Position numbers and translations under genes: made by a program | Shown: one piece after another, positions 1 to 7,503 of the stretch | Numbering within the stretch: position 1 is the first letter of the stretch | Layout: the number at the start of each line of letters is the position of its first letter | Source: Deltaproteobacteria bacterium | GTDB taxonomy: Bacteria; Bdellovibrionota; Bdellovibrionia; JABDDW01 | DNA: 31,939 nt | Assembly: GCA_013287405.1 (NCBI GenBank) | Contig: JABDDW010000009.1 | Location: 1 to 31,939, forward strand | Reading direction: 5' to 3' | Notes under the pieces: generated by a model | Told to the model about the DNA's origin: nothing | The model's database searches: none | What the model saw: the letters and a program-made list of their open reading frames with translations, nothing else

Positions 1-4
1 GTAA

Positions 5-751
5 ATGAAACTTTTTATTGGAGTCGTTTTTCTCACGATTTTTTTTGGGGTGGCAGGCTACTCCAAAGCTCCAATCCGAGTGATGATTGACCCCGGACAC
101 GGGGGCGAAGACCACGGCGCTCAGTTTCAAGGAATCCAAGAAAAGAACATTGCCCTGGCTGTAGCAAAAGACCTCTTCAGCTATTTAGAGAAAGATCGAA
201 GATTTGTCCCCTTACTGACTCGAGAAAAAGATGACTTTGTTCCTCTTGTCAATCGTCCAGAAAAAGCTGTGAACGCCAAGGCCGATATTTTCATAAGCAT
301 CCATGCCAATAGTTCGCCTATCATTGAGGCCAAGGGGACTGAATTTTACTTTGAAAATCAGGTCGCCAGTAATGATGAGAGCGAACTTCTTGCCAATCGG
401 GAGAATAACTCAAAACTCAAGAATTCGCTGGAGTCAGACCCGAAATCGGATATCGAAAATATCATTAGTGATCTTCATCACCATGAACATATGATGATGA
501 GCGAAGAACTCTGCCAAGCCCTCCTGGACACTTTTCGAAAACACATTAAAATTAAGACTCGTTCAATTAGGCAAGCCCCGTTTCATGTTTTATCTGCACC
601 TATGCCTTCTACTCTAATTGAGCTCGGATTTATTAGTAACCCTGATGAAGCCCGCTGGCTTTCCGATGGCCAAGTTCAAAAAAAATTGGCCTTTGCAATC
701 TATCTCGGACTGAAGAGATTTAAAGAAAAGTTGGACAAAATACATAAGTAA
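5..751 (+). CDS. N-acetylmuramoyl-L-alanine amidase (Amidase_3 family)
   Basis: A zinc-dependent periplasmic amidase that cleaves the bond between N-acetylmuramic acid and L-alanine in peptidoglycan, used in cell separation and wall turnover. Residues 1-20 form a signal peptide. The catalytic domain begins at about residue 24. Visible motifs are DPGHGGEDHG with the zinc ligand H32, E46 in GIQEKN, H100 in SIHANSS, and the catalytic E206 in STLIELGF. At 248 residues it is essentially a bare catalytic domain, without the N-terminal AMIN domain of E. coli AmiC or C-terminal SPOR or LysM repeats. A His/Met-rich patch (HHHEHMMM, about 158-165) sits in the insertion before the last helix. It starts 4 bases from the window edge, so its ribosome-binding site cannot be seen. 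It is first in a tight operon with rph, 19 bases downstream. Confidence 0.9.
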   Translation: MKLFIGVVFLTIFFGVAGYSKAPIRVMIDPGHGGEDHGAQFQGIQEKNIALAVAKDLFSYLEKDRRFVPLLTREKDDFVPLVNRPEKAVNAKADIFISIHANSSPIIEAKGTEFYFENQVASNDESELLANRENNSKLKNSLESDPKSDIENIISDLHHHEHMMMSEELCQALLDTFRKHIKIKTRSIRQAPFHVLSAPMPSTLIELGFISNPDEARWLSDGQVQKKLAFAIYLGLKRFKEKLDKIHK

Positions 752-770
752 ACCATAGATTGACCTACCT

Positions 771-1499
771 ATGAGAACTGACAACCGCGCCGTTGATGTT
801 TTGCGTCCCGTTAAAATCACGCCTAATTACACAGCCTACGCTGAGGGATCCGTCCTCGTTGAGTTTGGAAATACAAAAGTGCTCTGTACTGCGAGTATCG
901 AGTCAGGGGTCCCCCAATTTTTAAAGGGAACCGGTAAGGGTTGGGTCACGGCAGAATACGGAATGCTTCCCCGCTCCACCCACACCAGGGTGAAAAGAGA
1001 AAAGGCAGCTGGTTCTGGTCGCACCCAAGAAATCCAACGGCTCATCGGAAGAAGTTTAAGGGCCGTAACGGATATGAAGGTCCTCGGTGAAAGACAAATC
1101 GTCGTGGATTGCGATGTTATTCAGGCCGACGGAGGAACCAGAACAGCAAGTATCACCGGCGGTTTTGTCGCCTTGGCTCACGCCTTTAAATTTTTAATGG
1201 ATCAGAAAATGCTCCTGACCTTTCCGATGACCGATTATGTCGCGGCCGTAAGTTGCGGAATCATACAGAGGGAACCACGGCTTGATCTTTCTTATGACGA
1301 GGATTCTCTGGCTGACGTTGATATGAACTTTGTCATGACCGGAAGTGGGAAGTTCGTTGAAGTCCAGGGGACCGCCGAAAACCAAGCCTTCTCCGAAGAA
1401 GAAATGACCCAAATGATAGTCTTGGCCCGAAAAGGGCATACTCAACTTTTTGAAATCCAAGAGAGCCTTGTGGGCTCTTTTTTTAAGCGCCAAAAATGA
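771..1499 (+). CDS. rph: Ribonuclease PH
   Basis: A phosphate-dependent 3'-5' exoribonuclease that trims the 3' ends of tRNA precursors and releases nucleoside diphosphates. The protein is 242 residues, the usual family length. Family motifs run in order: [67 protein letters not shown], and FVEVQGTAE near the C-terminus. The ATG at 771 gives the expected N-terminus ([13 protein letters not shown]), although no strong Shine-Dalgarno is visible. Its stop codon overlaps the start of rdgB by four bases (ATGA), so translation of the two is probably coupled. The last codons contain a terminator-like hairpin followed by seven T residues, annotated separately. Confidence 0.96.
   Translation: MRTDNRAVDVLRPVKITPNYTAYAEGSVLVEFGNTKVLCTASIESGVPQFLKGTGKGWVTAEYGMLPRSTHTRVKREKAAGSGRTQEIQRLIGRSLRAVTDMKVLGERQIVVDCDVIQADGGTRTASITGGFVALAHAFKFLMDQKMLLTFPMTDYVAAVSCGIIQREPRLDLSYDEDSLADVDMNFVMTGSGKFVEVQGTAENQAFSEEEMTQMIVLARKGHTQLFEIQESLVGSFFKRQK
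1462..1484 (+). terminator. Intrinsic-terminator-like hairpin inside the rph 3' end
   Basis: A 6-bp perfect stem (AGAGCC at 1462-1467 with GGCTCT at 1473-1478), a 5-base loop and a run of seven T residues (1478-1484). All of it lies within the last codons of rph, upstream of rdgB. The structure matches a rho-independent terminator and could attenuate rdgB expression, but the stem is short and ribosomes translating rph would disrupt it. Confidence 0.4.
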
Positions 1500-2101
1500 T
1501 ATCTCTTTGGGTTGCGACCACAAACAAAGACAAATTCAAAGAAATCAAAGAACTCCTTAAAGCGCTGCCTATCGAGGTGCATGGAGCCTTTGAACTGCCT
1601 CAATATACGGCACCTCAAGAAAATGGATCGACCTTCGCCGATAATGCAAGAATCAAAGCCAAATTTCTTAGAGCGATGAGGCCCGACAGCTGGGTCTTGG
1701 CCGACGATTCAGGACTAGAAGCTCAAGGACTTAAGGGTCTCCCCGGTGTTCATTCGGCAAGATACGCTGGTCCACGGGCTCGCGATGTCGAGAACACGAC
1801 AAAACTTTTGACTCAATTGAGAATTCAAAACGTGGCTGACCGCGCCGCTCAGTTCAAATGCGTTATGGTTCTTTTATCTCCTACTGGAGAAGAAACGATT
1901 TCCGAAGGAGTTCTGAGAGGAAGTATTAGTAAAGAAATGCGCGGCAAAACGGGATTCGGGTACGATCCCATTTTTATCCCCGAAAATGAAACCAAGACTC
2001 TTGCCGAACTTGGCATGGCCATAAAAAATAAATTAAGTCATCGGGCCCAAGCTTTGAAAACCGTCAGATCCCACTTAGAGAGGATAATGACAGGAGTCTG
2101 A
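1496..2101 (+). CDS. rdgB: XTP/dITP diphosphatase (RdgB/HAM1 family)
   Basis: A house-cleaning nucleotide pyrophosphatase that hydrolyses dITP, XTP and related non-canonical purine triphosphates to monophosphates, keeping them out of DNA and RNA. At 201 residues it has the normal length. Motifs visible are the N-terminal [15 protein letters not shown], the metal-binding LADDSGLEA followed by [12 protein letters not shown], the substrate-pocket [13 protein letters not shown], and the terminal SHRAQAL. The start ATG overlaps the rph stop (ATGA). Pairing of rph with rdgB is a common bacterial arrangement. The last 27 bases overlap the 3' end of the convergent gene at 2075-2650. Confidence 0.95.
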   Translation: MISLWVATTNKDKFKEIKELLKALPIEVHGAFELPQYTAPQENGSTFADNARIKAKFLRAMRPDSWVLADDSGLEAQGLKGLPGVHSARYAGPRARDVENTTKLLTQLRIQNVADRAAQFKCVMVLLSPTGEETISEGVLRGSISKEMRGKTGFGYDPIFIPENETKTLAELGMAIKNKLSHRAQALKTVRSHLERIMTGV

Positions 2102-2650
2102 GAGAAGGCTTCGATTCCAAGCTTCGTTCTGCCCAATCGCTGAAAGCTGCGAGGCACCTGGCAAATCAGGCAAAATGTTATTTACGAAACCAGCCCAGGC
2201 TTCCTTTCCATAAATATTTTCTAAATGATTGCGCAATCGGCAAAACTCAACAACTTGAGAAATTTCAAGCCATCCGTTGCGATAGAGATAGGATTCTGGA
2301 GGACGAGCTCCCCAAGCCAATAGAGTAAAAAGTTCCATTCCAGTTGAAATCCAGTTTCGAGTTAACGGTTCAGAAGAAAGATCCTTCTGACATTGACGGG
2401 TCACTTCGTTAAATTTAGTTTCGAGTTTATTAAGGGTATCAAAAAAAGCAACACAACCTCCCGGTTCCGGATGTTCTTTGCAAACCGCTAAAGCTTGGCT
2501 TGCCGATTTCGCAAGACCTTTTACGCCCTCAGTGTAAAGTTCGATTTGTTCCGTGCAGGCTGTTTTTGGAGGATCAAGAAAGAAAATTATGATTACGCCT
2601 ATGAGAAGCCCTAACGTGACCTTGATGAAATTATTTTGAAGTAGGGACAT
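2075..2650 (-). CDS. Membrane-anchored hypothetical protein
   Basis: I do not recognise a family. The 191-residue protein has one N-terminal membrane segment at about residues 8-25 (KVTLGLLIGVIIIFFL), then a mostly helical soluble part likely to face the periplasm. Cysteines occur in the soluble part at CTEQ, CKEHPEPGGC, CQKD, CRLR and near the end at DSCHYPL, which would suit disulphides. Convergent with rdgB and overlapping it by 27 bases. Only weak ribosome-binding sequence precedes the ATG. The continuous frame, membrane signal and lack of a competing gene make it likely real. Confidence 0.65.
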   Translation of the reverse strand: MSLLQNNFIKVTLGLLIGVIIIFFLDPPKTACTEQIELYTEGVKGLAKSASQALAVCKEHPEPGGCVAFFDTLNKLETKFNEVTRQCQKDLSSEPLTRNWISTGMELFTLLAWGARPPESYLYRNGWLEISQVVEFCRLRNHLENIYGKEAWAGFVNNILPDLPGASQLSAIGQNEAWNRSLLSDSCHYPL

Positions 2651-2984
2651 CTCATAAGCATAAGGTCAATTCGAGGATTACTCAAGCCCTCCCGTACGGA
2701 GGTCGAGATGCATCTTTAATTAAAGGAATAAGGTACAAAATCAAAAATGGAATGCAAATCAAAGCATTTTCCACCGTGGCCTCCCGTTCTAAGTATCGAA
2801 CTCCATCTCGCCTGTTCAAATAAAAACTTTCTAGTGGTTCCATATTGCAATCGGGCGGCCAAAAGAGATTGCAGTTTTAATTTGAGTAGACGTTACGGGA
2901 GGGGCATATTGACTCTCTCCATGCCTAAGAAGTTCGTAAAATTTTAGAATTTACTTGGCTTAGAACCTGCAAACCTAAAATTGT
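2651..2984. other. Intergenic stretch with no supported gene
   Basis: This 334-base gap separates two divergent genes and must carry both promoters, but I find no convincing -35/-10 pair. TTGACT at about 2910 has no well-spaced -10. A 66-codon plus-strand frame (2747-2947) lacks recognisable features and a good ribosome-binding site, so I do not call it a gene. Confidence 0.4.
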
Positions 2985-3236
2985 ATGACGACAAGCGAAC
3001 TAAGAAAAAGAATTGAGAGTTTCATGCATCAGTTTCACGGGGAAAATGTTGAGAGGGATGATCTTATCTCTTTATTTTATCGGACGCTGAAAGATGCCGA
3101 GCTCTGTAATCAATACATTGCCGACGCTGAACGAGAAGGGCATCAGGATCTAGCTGATTTTTATAAAGAAATTCAGGCCCAAGATCGCCTTCGTGTCAGC
3201 AGAGCAGAAGAATTTCTCGCACGCCATTTAGGATAA
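2985..3236 (+). CDS. Small helical protein of unknown function
   Basis: An 83-residue, strongly charged, almost entirely helical protein with no signal peptide or membrane segment, so probably cytoplasmic. The second half (from CNQYIADAEREGHQDLADFY) has the heptad-like look of ferritin-type helices, but the metal-ligand pattern of a true ferritin is not evident. It lies 76 bases upstream of a single-domain response regulator on the same strand, so the two may be cotranscribed. No strong ribosome-binding site precedes the ATG; an internal ATG at residue 14 (MHQFHG) has GAGAG upstream and is an alternative start. Function unknown. Confidence 0.7.
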   Translation: MTTSELRKRIESFMHQFHGENVERDDLISLFYRTLKDAELCNQYIADAEREGHQDLADFYKEIQAQDRLRVSRAEEFLARHLG

Positions 3237-3312
3237 ATTTTACCCATTGAACTGATCCCAGGAAGTGCTATCAACAATAACCGGGCCCAATGCGGCGCGG
3301 TGGGGTTAAAGA

Positions 3313-3690
3313 ATGATCAATACTGACGTTTTAGTGGTGGATGATGACACGGACATTCGAGAATCCATAAGTCATTTACTGGAATATGAAGGGTATAAAG
3401 TAGTCACAGCCTCCAATGGCGCTGAAGGTTTCCGACAGTTAAAATTTACGCGACCTTCAGTGATTCTTTTGGATCTCATGATGCCCGTTATGGACGGCTG
3501 GCAATTTAAATCAGAATTCGACGGCCGCTTAGAACTTGAGGGAATTCCTATCGTCGTCGTTTCAGCGGATGGCAATATTGCTGAAAAAAGTAAGAGTATC
3601 GGCATTCAGGAATTTCTTACCAAACCCATCGATATTGACGTTCTTTTAGCTCTGGTTAAGAAATATTGTCTGAAGCCAGCCATAGCCTAA
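3313..3690 (+). CDS. Single-domain response regulator (CheY-like receiver)
   Basis: A 125-residue stand-alone receiver domain. The acidic pocket is D10-D12 (VVDDDTD), the phosphoacceptor is D54 in LLDLMMPVMDGW, the switch residue is S84 in VVVSADG, and the conserved lysine is K104 in LTKPID. No output domain follows, so it must act by protein-protein contact or phosphotransfer, as CheY and Spo0F do. Its partner kinase is not in the immediate neighbourhood; the kinase at 24065-25483 has its own fused-output regulator. GGTGGGG precedes the start at a usable distance. It converges on the large lipoprotein gene. Confidence 0.92.
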   Translation: MINTDVLVVDDDTDIRESISHLLEYEGYKVVTASNGAEGFRQLKFTRPSVILLDLMMPVMDGWQFKSEFDGRLELEGIPIVVVSADGNIAEKSKSIGIQEFLTKPIDIDVLLALVKKYCLKPAIA

Positions 3691-3710
3691 CGACTATTGA
3701 AGACACCTTC

Positions 3711-6700
3711 TTAATACTGGCCAGAACTTGTGCACTGGTAATAGGCTGCTACGGCGGGATCGCTGGTCCAACCTAAAGGTGGCAGGAGCGGCATTTTTGC
3801 GGTTAATTTAGATGAGGAATAGGAGGACGAGGCCGGGTTTATGCCACTAGGCGCATTCAACAGACAGGATGAGTTCACAGTACTTGAAATAAGAGGGTTC
3901 CAAATCGTCGAATTCCTAGAACCATATGTAGTATAGGCAAAGTCATCCTCAGATTTATCTAAAACAACATTGATCGAAGCTTTATCTCCTTTAGGAGCAA
4001 CACACTGTGGGCCTGAAGTTGAAATAGGACCCAATGAGGAAGCTCCGCTGGGCAAAGTAATATCACATTGATAAGAGAACTCTTGGTTTAAAGCATCAGG
4101 CGACGCATTTAAATAGGAGACCCTATTTGAATCAAAGATAGTGCCATTAATTAATTCTGTTGTTTGGTGAGGAAAAAGATTTGGAGTGACTGTCCACACA
4201 GTAGCAGCCACAAAACCCCGATTGCCTCCCCCTCCTCCAGGATTGTCGATGATCATATTTGGAAGCAACGATATCACATTGGAGCGCATTTCTATTCCTG
4301 TTTCCATGGCACCGCCAATATAGTATTTCGGTGATGGAAAATTGGGATTATAGTATACGTTCGCCACGGCCTGGATAGATGCTGGAAAATAAGGATGCCA
4401 GCCCGATGCACCAAATGCAGGGGATTCGCTATCGGTGATTATATTTTCAGAAACCATGGAATCCCAAAGCAGGTTGTAACGGCCCACGAATTGGGGAGTT
4501 CCCGTGGGCGTCGCTGGGTAGCTCCAGATCTCTTGGAAGGACCTCAACCATACTTTTCCGTCGTCTTTAAGGTTATTTGCGATCAATTGAACGTTAGTTC
4601 CACCACAATAAATAACAAAACCTATGGGACTGTTGCTCAAGGTATTTTCCTTAATGATAGTGTCATGAACTCCGCCAGCAACAACCGAATAGATGCTTTT
4701 TCCTGCAATTGGCGTTTCATCCCATGGATGGTCAATTATCAGAGTGTCGGAGCTTTGGTAGCGGACAATTTTTCGGAGTTGTCCAGCGCCGGGGCCGTCG
4801 ATAATGGCCACGTACCTAGACATTAATCCTCCAACAGCACTAGGCTCCCAGAGCCTCAAGAGGGCGAAGTCCTCAGGAGTCCCTTCCGCAATCTTTGTCC
4901 AATCGTCTTCAGGATCTGCGATCCACCAACGGGATCCCTTAAAACTTGCCCCAACAAGTGTAGTTGTACCGGTGCCGCTAGCAACAGTACCCACATCCTG
5001 GTTTGGAGCCGTGCAAGTCTGTGTGTTAAAGTTTTCTCCATACCCGTCATGGTTTGCTAGAACTGAACCTAGTCTTTGTGGATTTCCCGAATAGTTAACC
5101 CCGTACATAAGAAGGTCGCCTGGAGGCGGGGTTCCAACAACACTACTTTGATTTTTTAGAAACACCATGTTTGTCCCGCCAAATTCTGGACCACCGTTGT
5201 TGGCACCATCTATAGAGGAAACACGGTCTCGATGCCTCTCAAAAGTATTGCCCTCAATAATAAAATGGTCTCCGCCCAACTCAGAATTTCTTGAGTAGTA
5301 ATTATGAATGGTATTGTTTCGGATGTAGAAATATTGTCCATAGGTCTGAAGGGGTGCCCAACTGTGATAGCAATTTCCCCTCAAGATCGTTGAATTTTGA
5401 AATAGAACATGGCTCACATTCCCATAGGTTGCTCCAAGCCCATTGCCTATAAGATTGACCACGGATGAAGACCTGGTTTCATCGAATGTCACATTCGAAA
5501 CAAAAACCTGTGAGACCGTGTTGATTACGGGCTTCACTCCGGATCCAAAGTTTAGCGTATTGATGAAAAGGGAAACAACTCCCCAACTATTAGTTTCGCT
5601 AGCTGCGGTCGTGCACTTATCGGGTCCAACACCAGAGGTATTGGCACTCAAATTGGAAAGATTGATTTTGCTTGCTGGCACATAACCGGCCGTTTGGTTC
5701 AGGTTGATCAGCTTCAAGTTTTCGACGCCACTATTAAAAGACTGATGAGATGCCGTCAACGAGGTGTTGCTAGAAAAAACAAGACCCATAGCGTGATATT
5801 GATTGTACTGGCCCGTTGAGGACGGAGTGATAGGCGCCGGTCCAAATCCATAGTAAAGGGTGGGAATGCTCGTTACTTCTCCCTCTAGGATGACATTTGA
5901 TGGAATAGAAAGAACACTATTGTTGATAACCTGAGGTTGGCCTTCAGGTCCAGAACAGGCCTTGAAGGTGAGCTGGGAATAACAACCTCCTTGAAGAGAG
6001 TTATTCGATTCGAGAACGTAATTTCCAGAGGGAAGATAAAGCACACCTCCGGAAGTGCCATCAGAGTTTTTTTGAGTTGCCACATAGAGGAGAAGAGCCT
6101 GAAGGATCGGTTGATCATCAGACTTCCCATCTCCTTTAGCGCCACTGACACAACTTCCATTTTGTAAGTTGGCGGGGCAGAAATTAACACAGTTTATTTT
6201 TCCAATGATATTTTGAGTTCCCGAAAGGGTCGAGGGAGTTGTGGTGCAGAACTTTGGAAAAGACTTATAGAATTGATCCGGAGGGGATTTTGCATTAACT
6301 AAATTTTTGTAAGAAGGTAAGTCCACTTGCCAAGGAATATTGAGCCCGTAGTTTCGATCAGCGGGAAGAGCGCTTCGAGCCACGATTTCATCTTTTGAAA
6401 CGACTTGACCGGAAAGCCCTGAGGAGGGAGCGTTAATGACTCGAATTTGATATTTTTCACCTGCTTTGATTTGAGTAGGAGTTTCAACTGTGAGGATTGT
6501 TGAATCAGATGAAGATAACACGACTTGTGCTGTAACAGACCCACCTCCTACAATTGGAACAAACTCCACCAAAGGTGAGATGTTTTTAAGTTTGAGATTT
6601 GCACCAAAGATCCGAAACAGTTCTCCTGGGTAAAGTTGGTCAAATTCAAGCTGTTGAATATTTGGAGAATTAACTACGAACCGAGAACTTGTTTTAGTTG

Positions 6701-7112
6701 ATGTTTCGATACTTACATAAAAAGGTTCCTCTCCCAAAACGGCGTCATTGGGCAGGGCTACCGAAATAAAGTCATTGGCCTTTTTCAAAATACAATTTGT
6801 ACTCGCTGAGCTGGCGCACAGTTGACTAATAACATACTGGCAAGATCCGACAGAACAATTCAGGCTCACATAAGGGGAGGTTCCAAAACCATCACCTCGA
6901 ATACCGATAACGTGAAAGCCGTTGGTTGTGGGGTCTGCACTCGGGCTTACGTGAAAGATAATTGGATTTCCGGGACCCAAAGCCAGAGTGGGGCTTGAGC
7001 TCGCCAGAGCCTCTGATTGCACTGGGCCGCCTTCTATACGACCGTTTTGGCATCCAAAAAAAATAAGACTGAGAGTTACGGATAAGCCAATTTCAAATAT
7101 TTTTTTATTCAC
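3711..7112 (-). CDS. Large lipoprotein with pectate-lyase-like beta-helix
   Basis: About 1133 residues. The N-terminus is a lipoprotein signal (lysines, hydrophobic core, then IFFGC as a non-ideal lipobox), so the protein is probably anchored in the outer membrane or exposed on the surface. Residues about 30-260 look like immunoglobulin-like or IPT-type strands. From about residue 330 comes the motif GAKGDGKSDDQPILQALL followed by GGVLYLPSGNYVLES, typical of pectate-lyase-3 superfamily right-handed beta-helices. The long middle has Asn-rich repeats such as NNTIH, EGNTFERH and KENTLSN, consistent with stacked coils. Substrate unknown; polysaccharide binding or cleavage, or a phage-tailspike-like role, are possible. 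A GTG four codons upstream (7124) is an alternative start. I prefer the GTG at 7112, which is preceded by GGGGTAAA and gives a compact signal peptide. Confidence 0.8.
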   Translation of the reverse strand: MNKKIFEIGLSVTLSLIFFGCQNGRIEGGPVQSEALASSSPTLALGPGNPIIFHVSPSADPTTNGFHVIGIRGDGFGTSPYVSLNCSVGSCQYVISQLCASSASTNCILKKANDFISVALPNDAVLGEEPFYVSIETSTKTSSRFVVNSPNIQQLEFDQLYPGELFRIFGANLKLKNISPLVEFVPIVGGGSVTAQVVLSSSDSTILTVETPTQIKAGEKYQIRVINAPSSGLSGQVVSKDEIVARSALPADRNYGLNIPWQVDLPSYKNLVNAKSPPDQFYKSFPKFCTTTPSTLSGTQNIIGKINCVNFCPANLQNGSCVSGAKGDGKSDDQPILQALLLYVATQKNSDGTSGGVLYLPSGNYVLESNNSLQGGCYSQLTFKACSGPEGQPQVINNSVLSIPSNVILEGEVTSIPTLYYGFGPAPITPSSTGQYNQYHAMGLVFSSNTSLTASHQSFNSGVENLKLINLNQTAGYVPASKINLSNLSANTSGVGPDKCTTAASETNSWGVVSLFINTLNFGSGVKPVINTVSQVFVSNVTFDETRSSSVVNLIGNGLGATYGNVSHVLFQNSTILRGNCYHSWAPLQTYGQYFYIRNNTIHNYYSRNSELGGDHFIIEGNTFERHRDRVSSIDGANNGGPEFGGTNMVFLKNQSSVVGTPPPGDLLMYGVNYSGNPQRLGSVLANHDGYGENFNTQTCTAPNQDVGTVASGTGTTTLVGASFKGSRWWIADPEDDWTKIAEGTPEDFALLRLWEPSAVGGLMSRYVAIIDGPGAGQLRKIVRYQSSDTLIIDHPWDETPIAGKSIYSVVAGGVHDTIIKENTLSNSPIGFVIYCGGTNVQLIANNLKDDGKVWLRSFQEIWSYPATPTGTPQFVGRYNLLWDSMVSENIITDSESPAFGASGWHPYFPASIQAVANVYYNPNFPSPKYYIGGAMETGIEMRSNVISLLPNMIIDNPGGGGGNRGFVAATVWTVTPNLFPHQTTELINGTIFDSNRVSYLNASPDALNQEFSYQCDITLPSGASSLGPISTSGPQCVAPKGDKASINVVLDKSEDDFAYTTYGSRNSTIWNPLISSTVNSSCLLNAPSGINPASSSYSSSKLTAKMPLLPPLGWTSDPAVAAYYQCTSSGQY

Positions 7113-7426
7113 TTTACCCCACACCTTGAGTTAAGCTGCACAGCCAATGCCAAGCTCAAGTGGTGGATTTACAACAGGATTTAATTCAGGATGCACTCAT
7201 AGATTGTCTTAAAGTTAGGCACAGAAAGTCCTAACCCAACATCAGTAATCAAATCCCCATACTTAAAGAGCTGTAGAACAATTTGTCAATGAATGTGAGT
7301 TCTAACGATAGCCTTCGAAACAGAATGGACAGAATGACGATCGTGAGTTGGATGAGCAACGATTCGTTCCCAAAGGGGCTTAATTGCTGGATTTTTAGGC
7401 CAAACATAAATATAACTTTTTAAAAC
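7113..7426. other. Intergenic region before the tRNA
   Basis: It holds the upstream region of the lipoprotein gene and the promoter side of tRNA-Arg. I see no gene and no clear promoter elements in it. Confidence 0.4.
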
Positions 7427-7503
7427 GGCTCGGTAGCTCAGTTGGATAGAGCAATAGCCTTCTAAGCTATAGGTCATTGGTTCGAGTCCAATCCGAGTCA
7501 CCA
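7427..7503 (+). tRNA. tRNA-Arg (anticodon UCU), CCA encoded
   Basis: A full cloverleaf can be folded. The acceptor stem is GGCTCGG (7427-7433) with CCGAGTC (7493-7499), then discriminator A and encoded CCA (7501-7503). The D-arm contains AGCTCAGTTGG, the anticodon stem is ATAGC (7454-7458) with GCTAT (7466-7470), and the T-arm contains GGTTCGAGTCC. The loop CTTCTAA places anticodon TCT at 7461-7463, reading AGA/AGG arginine codons. The 3' half is the predicted integration target of the mobile element to its right, whose recombinase frame ends within the anticodon stem on the opposite strand. Confidence 0.97.
7466..7503. other. Predicted attachment-site half (element left end)
   Basis: The serine recombinase gene runs directly into the 3' half of tRNA-Arg, and mobile-element genes begin immediately to the right, so the element boundary should lie in or just after the tRNA 3' half. 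I found no second copy of the tRNA 3' segment elsewhere in the window. The exact core and the partner site are therefore not defined. Confidence 0.45.

Noticed and set aside
2747..2947. 66-codon plus-strand frame
   Set aside because: No recognised motif, poor ribosome-binding site and odd composition; lies in a promoter gap.
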